From Nosema muscidifuracis (Eukaryota; Microsporidia; Nosematidae): a stretch of 64,000 nucleotides of DNA. The notes below the pieces were generated by a model that worked only from the letters and a program-made list of their open reading frames with translations, was not told where the DNA came from and searched no databases. The stretch lies in contig JAIOKI010000002.1 of assembly GCA_028335825.1 (NCBI GenBank), positions 620,001 through 684,000 of the forward strand, given 5' to 3'. How positions within the stretch are numbered: the first letter of the stretch is position 1; each line of letters opens with the position of its first letter. The translations under genes were made by a program, and so were the position numbers. Of this stretch, positions 58,940-64,000 are shown in pieces.

Positions 58940-60988
58940 TTATACAATCTTACCTTTGCGAAATATGATATTCTTAAGTACTCTATAAGAAAATATGGAT
59001 AATCCTAATCTATCCCAATCTTCTTGATGTAAAGACTTTAATTCTTCTACTGTACGAATATCTTGTGCTAAAAGTTTATTCTCCCATACAGAAAGACATT
59101 CCTTCTTATTACTTAATTCTGTAACTTCTTTTAGAAATTCTCCTATGCTTATATTGAGATCATAAGCTTTAATATTAAGATTATCTGCCAACTGCTTCTC
59201 TTTAAGAGGATGTTGATCAAGTCCATATAGCATATTTTTCATAGCCCTAGTGATATACACAGATAAACCTAACTTATCCCAATCTTCATCTAATAAAACA
59301 CGAAGATCACTAGTATTATAAATATCATGACTTCTTAAAATTTTTATCCAACTATTAGCTGATTCAGTAGATCTTCTAGTAATTTCTGCTACATCATTGG
59401 CGAATTCTTCAATAAATACATTATTTTCATATTTCTTATTTGGATAAACCATTGTTCTACAAGTTAACTCTTCTGTGTTTGAATTTGAAGTTATATTTTG
59501 AATTGAAGCATCATTAACTGGTTGACTACTTTGAGCAAGACCTTCATTAACTGATTGACTACTTTGAATTGGAGTATCATTAATTGGTTGACTGCTTTGA
59601 GTAAGACCTTCATTAGCAACAGAAGTATCAGCGACTCCTTCATCTACTGCTAAATTCGGAGCTATCAAAGATTCTTCCTCTACTTTCATATTACTAATTT
59701 CTAATTCTATACTATTAATATTCATTTGTAATTGTAATTCAGCATCTTGAGTCTCAGTAGCCTTTCTTTCAATAGCTCTCTCTACACCACGTGAAAGCAT
59801 ATTAATTAGAACATCCTTCTTACTTAATTCCACAACATTCTCTTCTAACATCTCTTTAGCAACTAATTCAACTGTATCGACTTTAATATCATAATTAAAC
59901 TTGATAAATTTAGCTTCAGACATAAAAAATAACTGAAATGTAATAACATCCCCTTCAAAAGATATAAGTGAGATTTCCATATCATGACCAGGAGTAGTCA
60001 AAGGTTTCACAAGAATACTTTCTTTAGGAATACAATCTCCTTGACATTCGAAAGTTGAATCAAGAAAATGATGGGATAAAGCAGTACGAGCATCAAGTCG
60101 ATCTTTTTCTAAAACAAGACATCTTAATATCAAATTCTTAAGACAAGGATCACTAATATTATATAAAGCAGCAGGAGGAACTCCTTGCAAAATAGATCTA
60201 TAAACATCAGTAGAATCATCACATTCTTTATAAGGATAACACCCTGTAGCCATTTCAATAAGACACATACCAAAAGCATAAATATCAACTTTCTCATTGT
60301 ATCCATCACCTTCAAACATCTCTCTAGCCATAAATTGTGGAGTACCAACTACTGTATACCTCTTAAGTCTTCTTTCTTTGGCTACTCCTAAATCTCCAAT
60401 TTTAACTTCTCCATTGGAAGAATCAACAAAAATATTTTCACATTTAATATCCCTGTGTATGACAGGAGGATCTTGTGTATGTAAATAATTAAGTCCTTCT
60501 AATATTTGTTTAGCCCATTTCTTAATAATTTTAATATTAACTTCACCAATTTTCCCTATATATTCTCTAAGCGTACCTCCTGACATAATCTCAGTTATGA
60601 ATACAAAATTGTCTTTGGTAAACCAATAGTCGAGAATGGTAAGAATTGATGGATGGTCTATCCGTTTTAAAAGTGTAATTTCTCTTCCAAATGATGTTTT
60701 CTCTTTAAAATCAAACTCATTCTCAGATATCTTAATCTCATTCCATGCTACTTCTTTGCCTTCAATTTGATCAACTGCTTTGTAAACTTTTTTAAAACCA
60801 CCTTCACCAAGTAAAATTGGTAATTTTTTATATCGTGCAATTCCTTTTACCTCTTCTTGGAGTATATTAGTTTGAACTACATCATACATTGGTAGTCCTT
60901 TTTCACTACGTGCTATTAATTCTTCAGCATCTAGTACAATATTATCAAATGGAATATTTCTAGCTTCTTCTAAATTTTTCTCGTTCAT
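58940..60988 (-). CDS. WNK-type protein kinase with OSR1_C-like and two SAM-like C-terminal modules
   Basis: Ser/Thr kinase of 682 residues. In the kinase domain (about 55-310) the WNK signature is clear: the ATP-loop GEGGFKKVYK carries the catalytic lysine at K66, while the usual strand-3 lysine is missing (EVAWNEIKI, 79-87). HRDIKCEN (178-185) and IGDLGVAKE (197-205) fit WNK, and GTPQFM is followed by AREMFEGDGY instead of APE. Residues about 338-405 (ISLISFEGDVITF ... KVDTVELVAKEM) resemble the OSR1_C/CCTL autoinhibitory module. A Gln/Ser/Asn-rich repeat (SSQPVNEGLAQ-like units, about 462-500) leads to two similar 65-residue modules (525-590 and 614-676), both with EDWD(K/R)LGLS. No membrane segment. 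Confidence 0.87.
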   Translation of the reverse strand: MNEKNLEEARNIPFDNIVLDAEELIARSEKGLPMYDVVQTNILQEEVKGIARYKKLPILLGEGGFKKVYKAVDQIEGKEVAWNEIKISENEFDFKEKTSFGREITLLKRIDHPSILTILDYWFTKDNFVFITEIMSGGTLREYIGKIGEVNIKIIKKWAKQILEGLNYLHTQDPPVIHRDIKCENIFVDSSNGEVKIGDLGVAKERRLKRYTVVGTPQFMAREMFEGDGYNEKVDIYAFGMCLIEMATGCYPYKECDDSTDVYRSILQGVPPAALYNISDPCLKNLILRCLVLEKDRLDARTALSHHFLDSTFECQGDCIPKESILVKPLTTPGHDMEISLISFEGDVITFQLFFMSEAKFIKFNYDIKVDTVELVAKEMLEENVVELSKKDVLINMLSRGVERAIERKATETQDAELQLQMNINSIELEISNMKVEEESLIAPNLAVDEGVADTSVANEGLTQSSQPINDTPIQSSQSVNEGLAQSSQPVNDASIQNITSNSNTEELTCRTMVYPNKKYENNVFIEEFANDVAEITRRSTESANSWIKILRSHDIYNTSDLRVLLDEDWDKLGLSVYITRAMKNMLYGLDQHPLKEKQLADNLNIKAYDLNISIGEFLKEVTELSNKKECLSVWENKLLAQDIRTVEELKSLHQEDWDRLGLSIFSYRVLKNIIFRKGKIV

Positions 60989-61523
60989 GCAGGAAGGATT
61001 ATTTTTTTATTTATAATTTTTTTTGCATAAAACATTAGAAAAAAGCTCTACTTAATGTCTAATAAGATTTGTTTTTTACAATAAAGTTTAAGAAATAAGC
61101 AATGAAAAATACGTAACATAAAATAAGACCAATCTAATTTAAAAATCTCAATCTCTAGTAAAAAAATATTTTTATAAAAATAAATCATTATGGATCATTG
61201 AAACATAAAGATTGACTAATAATCATGCTGTCTAAGACTAATTCAGATATTTTTTAAATAATTAATTAAATTTTTATATTTAAGAAAAAAGTAAATAAAA
61301 AGGTATCAAAAATATGTTAATAAAAATATCAAAATAAATTTAATTAAAGTTAAAAGTAAATTTATGTTGTTTAGAAACATTCAGTGAAATGATTTTTGTT
61401 TGTTTTCTGTCATATTTCAAGTAAAGTTACCTTTTATTAATTTAAATATTTCTCGAATTAATTAAACGAAAATAAAGAAATAATAAATGATTAGTTTTAA
61501 GAAAGTATAATATTTAAAAAAAT
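60989..61523. other. AT-rich spacer, nothing recognised
   Basis: 535 bp between the WNK gene start and the tRNA-Asp gene, both on the minus strand. No coding frame, tandem array or hairpin of note was seen. Confidence 0.5.
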
Positions 61524-61594
61524 CTCTCCCACCGGGACTCGAACCCGGGCCACCAGCGTGACAGACTAGCATGCTACCACTGCACCATAGGAGA
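61524..61594 (-). tRNA. tRNA-Asp (anticodon GTC)
   Basis: The minus strand gives a 71-nt tRNA: acceptor TCTCCTA pairing with TGGGAGA (one T-G pair), discriminator G as expected for Asp; D-arm GGTGCAGTGGTAGCAT; anticodon loop CTGTCAC holding GTC; T-arm CCCGGGTTCGAGTCCCGG. Box B (GGTTCGAGTCC) is perfect. GC content is high against the AT-rich surroundings. No intron. It lies 27 bp downstream of the PGI stop, on the same strand as PGI. Confidence 0.96.
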
Positions 61595-61621
61595 TACAAA
61601 AAATAAAAATAAGAATTGAGT

Positions 61622-63145
61622 TTATTTCTTGTTATTCTTTTTTACCAACTTCATCAATTCATTTGTCGAATCGTCAAAACGAGGCTCTTCTTTCTTATCA
61701 AAATTGTTAAGTAAATCAGTAGCTATTTTTTTACCAAGTTGAACACCAAATTGATCAAAAGAATTGATGTTCCAATAAATACCTTGAACATATATCTTGT
61801 GTTCATAATGAGCCAATAATGCACCTAAAATAGAAGGTGTAAGTTTAGAGTAACCAATACTTATTGATGGTTTATTACCTTCAAAATAGTCAGTATTTTT
61901 ATTTCCTTCTTTTCCTTTCATAAGTGCCATAGATTGTGCAAAACAATTCGATAAAATCATTTCGTGATAATTCATTTCATTATGAAGAGGTTTGATAGGA
62001 AACAAAAATTCAGTCAAAATATCTCGAGTTCCTTGATGAAGTAACTGAAAAAAAGAATGTTGAGTATCAGTACCAACTCCTCCCCAGATTATCATACCAG
62101 TATCTGTCTCCGAATATTTACCATTGCTTTCCATTTCTACTTGTTGAAGATACAAATAAAATTTCTGAAGATATTCGTCATAACTTACGATACATTTATT
62201 GTTATACTTTCGTTCTGAATAGTAAATTTCAATAATTGCATGGAATATCTCAATATTGTCTTCATCTGTTTTTTTAAAATATTCATCGACAACTGAAGCT
62301 CCTTTTAACATATCTAAAAAGTTGTCGAATCCAATATATGATGCTATAGATAACCCAACAGCTGACCATAACGAATACCTTCCACCTACAAAATCCCACA
62401 TTGAAAATATATTCTGGATATTATATTTCTTAACTTCATCCACATTTGAACTTACAGCTACAAAATGGTCTTTAAATATTGCATCTTTATTTTTACCAAG
62501 TCTTTCTTCTAGATATTTGTATGATAAATCCATATTCTTTATAGTTTCTAAGGTGGTGAACGTCTTACTGACTATTATAAATAAAGTAGTCTCAGGATCG
62601 ATCTCTTTAAAAACTTCGATAGTAGCAGATGCATCAATATTTGATATAAATTTTATTTTGATATCTTTATTAGAATACGATCTAAGAGCATCACATACCA
62701 TTTTAGGACCTAGATCACTTCCTCCTATACCTATATTTACAATAGTATTTATTGATTTACCGGTTGATCCTTTAATTTCTTTGTTACCCAATTTTGTAAC
62801 GAAATCTTTAATTTTAAGTAACTCGTCGTAAATAATCTTCTTGTTACCTTCTAATTTACTATCAGAAGATCCACATATTTTATTCAAAATATCATTGTCA
62901 CGTAAAAGTACATGAAGGACTTCCCTATTTTCCGTATAATTAATCTTCTTTCCATTAAACATGTCTTGTATTTTGGTTTTTATATCAAGATTGTCGATTT
63001 TCCTAAGATAATTCTCTAATAGATCCTTAGTTACATGAGTCTTAGAAAAGTCAAAATATATAAATTCATCATTTGATATTTTTAGAGTTTTAGTAAAATG
63101 ATTAATTCTCTGTTTGTCTTGTTCAAATAAGTCTAAAATTTTCAT
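61622..63145 (-). CDS. PGI1: Glucose-6-phosphate isomerase
   Basis: Interconverts glucose-6-phosphate and fructose-6-phosphate. Landmarks in order: VNIGIGGSDLGPKMV, IVSKTFTTLET, DFVGGRYSLWSAVGLSIA (family signature 1), WGGVGTDTQHSFFQLLHQGT and GIYWNINSFDQFGVQLGK (signature 2). The catalytic-base segment reads GGVGTDTQH where many eukaryotic enzymes have GEPGTNGQH; a GG form is also seen in bacterial-type PGIs as far as I recall, so loss of activity should not be assumed. At 507 residues it is about 45 residues shorter than the yeast enzyme. ATG at 63145 is the first in frame; no CCC box. Confidence 0.94.
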   Translation of the reverse strand: MKILDLFEQDKQRINHFTKTLKISNDEFIYFDFSKTHVTKDLLENYLRKIDNLDIKTKIQDMFNGKKINYTENREVLHVLLRDNDILNKICGSSDSKLEGNKKIIYDELLKIKDFVTKLGNKEIKGSTGKSINTIVNIGIGGSDLGPKMVCDALRSYSNKDIKIKFISNIDASATIEVFKEIDPETTLFIIVSKTFTTLETIKNMDLSYKYLEERLGKNKDAIFKDHFVAVSSNVDEVKKYNIQNIFSMWDFVGGRYSLWSAVGLSIASYIGFDNFLDMLKGASVVDEYFKKTDEDNIEIFHAIIEIYYSERKYNNKCIVSYDEYLQKFYLYLQQVEMESNGKYSETDTGMIIWGGVGTDTQHSFFQLLHQGTRDILTEFLFPIKPLHNEMNYHEMILSNCFAQSMALMKGKEGNKNTDYFEGNKPSISIGYSKLTPSILGALLAHYEHKIYVQGIYWNINSFDQFGVQLGKKIATDLLNNFDKKEEPRFDDSTNELMKLVKKNNKK

Positions 63146-63923
63146 TTGAAAAAAAAGTATTTTTTTTATTTATATAATTACTGATTTTAGTGACAAATCA
63201 TATAAAAAATTTATATTATTGGTACCGAATAAAGTGTTTGGTAAAAATTTATTTGAATTACTAAATATTATCTTTAGAGTATATTATATAATCAGAGTTT
63301 TTGATAAATATAATTTTTTAAAAAAAATCAATTTACTGTTTCATCAAATAATTTCTATTTTTGTACTTACAAAATTATTCATACTATAATTTAGAAAAAA
63401 AATATAAAATATTTTGATGCTCTAGATGATAAAAGAATACCTTTGTAAGATCAAACATAAATTTATTTTTTTATTACGAATAATATTTTGTGATTTTTGA
63501 CATATCAAATAAATATTTAAGAATAAATTGTTATCTTTCACTAATACTGAAAATATAATCTTTATTTTTTATTCCACAATGATTAATATATAATAAATAA
63601 TTCTAATGATATTTAAAATTAATCTTTATTTTTTATTCCACAATGATTAATATATAATAAATAACTAAAATGATATTTAAAATTAATCTTTATTTTTTAT
63701 TCTACTTAAAATTAATATATAATAAATAACTAAAATAATATTTTAAATTAATCTTTATTTTTTATTAATTATGATTAATATATAATAAATAACTAAAATA
63801 ATATTTTAAATTAATTAACTTAAACATTATGAAAACAAAAAGAAACAGTTCAGTGTATATTAGAACTATGACTTAAAAATTTAAATACATAAAAATCATT
63901 GTATTTCAAATTTACAAAAAAAT
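63146..63923. repeat. Spacer with a 64-65 bp minisatellite, four units
   Basis: AATCTTTATTTTTTATT followed by CCACAATGATTAATATATAA and TAAATAACTAAAATGATATT recurs with starts at about 63557, 63621, 63685 and 63750. The first two units are nearly identical and the later two drift. The array ends near 63822; the rest of the spacer is AT-rich without a gene. Confidence 0.85.
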
Positions 63924-64000
63924 CGACAACGACAGGATTTGAACCTGTGCGGGATGAACCCATCAGTTTTCTAGACTGACGCCTTAACCACTCGGCCACG
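63924..64000 (-). tRNA. tRNA-Ser (anticodon AGA), cut by the right edge
   Basis: The minus strand contains GGCCGAGTGGTTAAGGC (D-arm), an anticodon loop CTAGAAA with AGA, a variable arm and CAGGTTCAAATCCTG, then CGTTGTC plus discriminator G. The 5' acceptor half is incomplete: only the last two of seven acceptor bases lie inside the window, so about five bases are missing on the right. It reads as a class II tRNA of the Ser type. Confidence 0.93.

Noticed and set aside
1-64000. CRISPR array, LTR elements or other virus-derived copies
   Set aside because: The tandem repeats have no spacer-repeat structure, and no reverse transcriptase, integrase, capsid or long terminal repeats were seen.

Overview
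The window looks like a piece of a microsporidian nuclear genome (fungus-related obligate intracellular parasite). The evidence is: very AT-rich DNA; intronless genes for eukaryotic proteins such as TRA1, BRF1, TAF7, YTM1, FCF1, RNA1 and a gamma-tubulin complex subunit; proteins that are mostly shorter than their fungal relatives; and a run of C (or G) a few bases upstream of many start codons, which matches the CCC/GGG-like start-site signal described for microsporidia. I do not assign genus or species. I count about 37 protein genes, one decayed gene and three tRNA genes (Leu-UAA, Asp-GUC, and Ser-AGA cut by the right edge).

Layout. 1-9.1 kb: a HAD nucleotidase cut by the left edge, phosphoglycerate kinase, exopolyphosphatase, a GRAM/WBP2-like protein, MRT4, UDP-glucose pyrophosphorylase and a chitin-deacetylase-like protein. 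9.5-19.8 kb: one giant gene, TRA1 (3418 codons). 21-30.8 kb: transcription and trafficking genes (TAF7, a histone-fold TAF/SPT7-type protein, BRF1, a SNARE-like protein, an SDS22-like LRR protein, an RPEL-motif protein, an exportin-like protein and a small tail-anchored protein). 31.5-35.9 kb: three tandem paralogues of a secreted six-cysteine family. 36-45.5 kb: ribosome biogenesis (YTM1, FCF1, uL1), a secreted orphan, a gamma-tubulin complex subunit, an otubain, a RhoGAP and small unknowns. 45.5-51.5 kb: a decayed ORF, two secreted orphans, tRNA-Leu and a Cys-rich basic protein. 52-63 kb: a PCH2/TRIP13 AAA ATPase, a C2H2 zinc-finger gene interrupted by one stop codon, RanGAP (RNA1), NAA50, a WNK-type kinase, tRNA-Asp and glucose-6-phosphate isomerase.

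The genes cover central carbon metabolism (PGI, PGK, UGP1), chromatin-linked and Pol III transcription, ribosome assembly, nuclear transport, cytoskeleton and small-GTPase control, plus likely host-facing secreted proteins concentrated between about 31 and 49 kb.

Most spacers longer than 300 bp carry their own minisatellite (units of about 24-85 bp), each unlike its neighbours. In two places the repeat unit includes or abuts the 3' end of the adjacent gene. The most notable items are the tandem secreted family (possibly a metzincin-like fold without the zinc motif), the WNK kinase with a duplicated C-terminal module, the stop-interrupted zinc-finger gene, a 148-bp element with 27-bp terminal inverted repeats, and a perfect 29-bp inverted repeat between two convergent genes.
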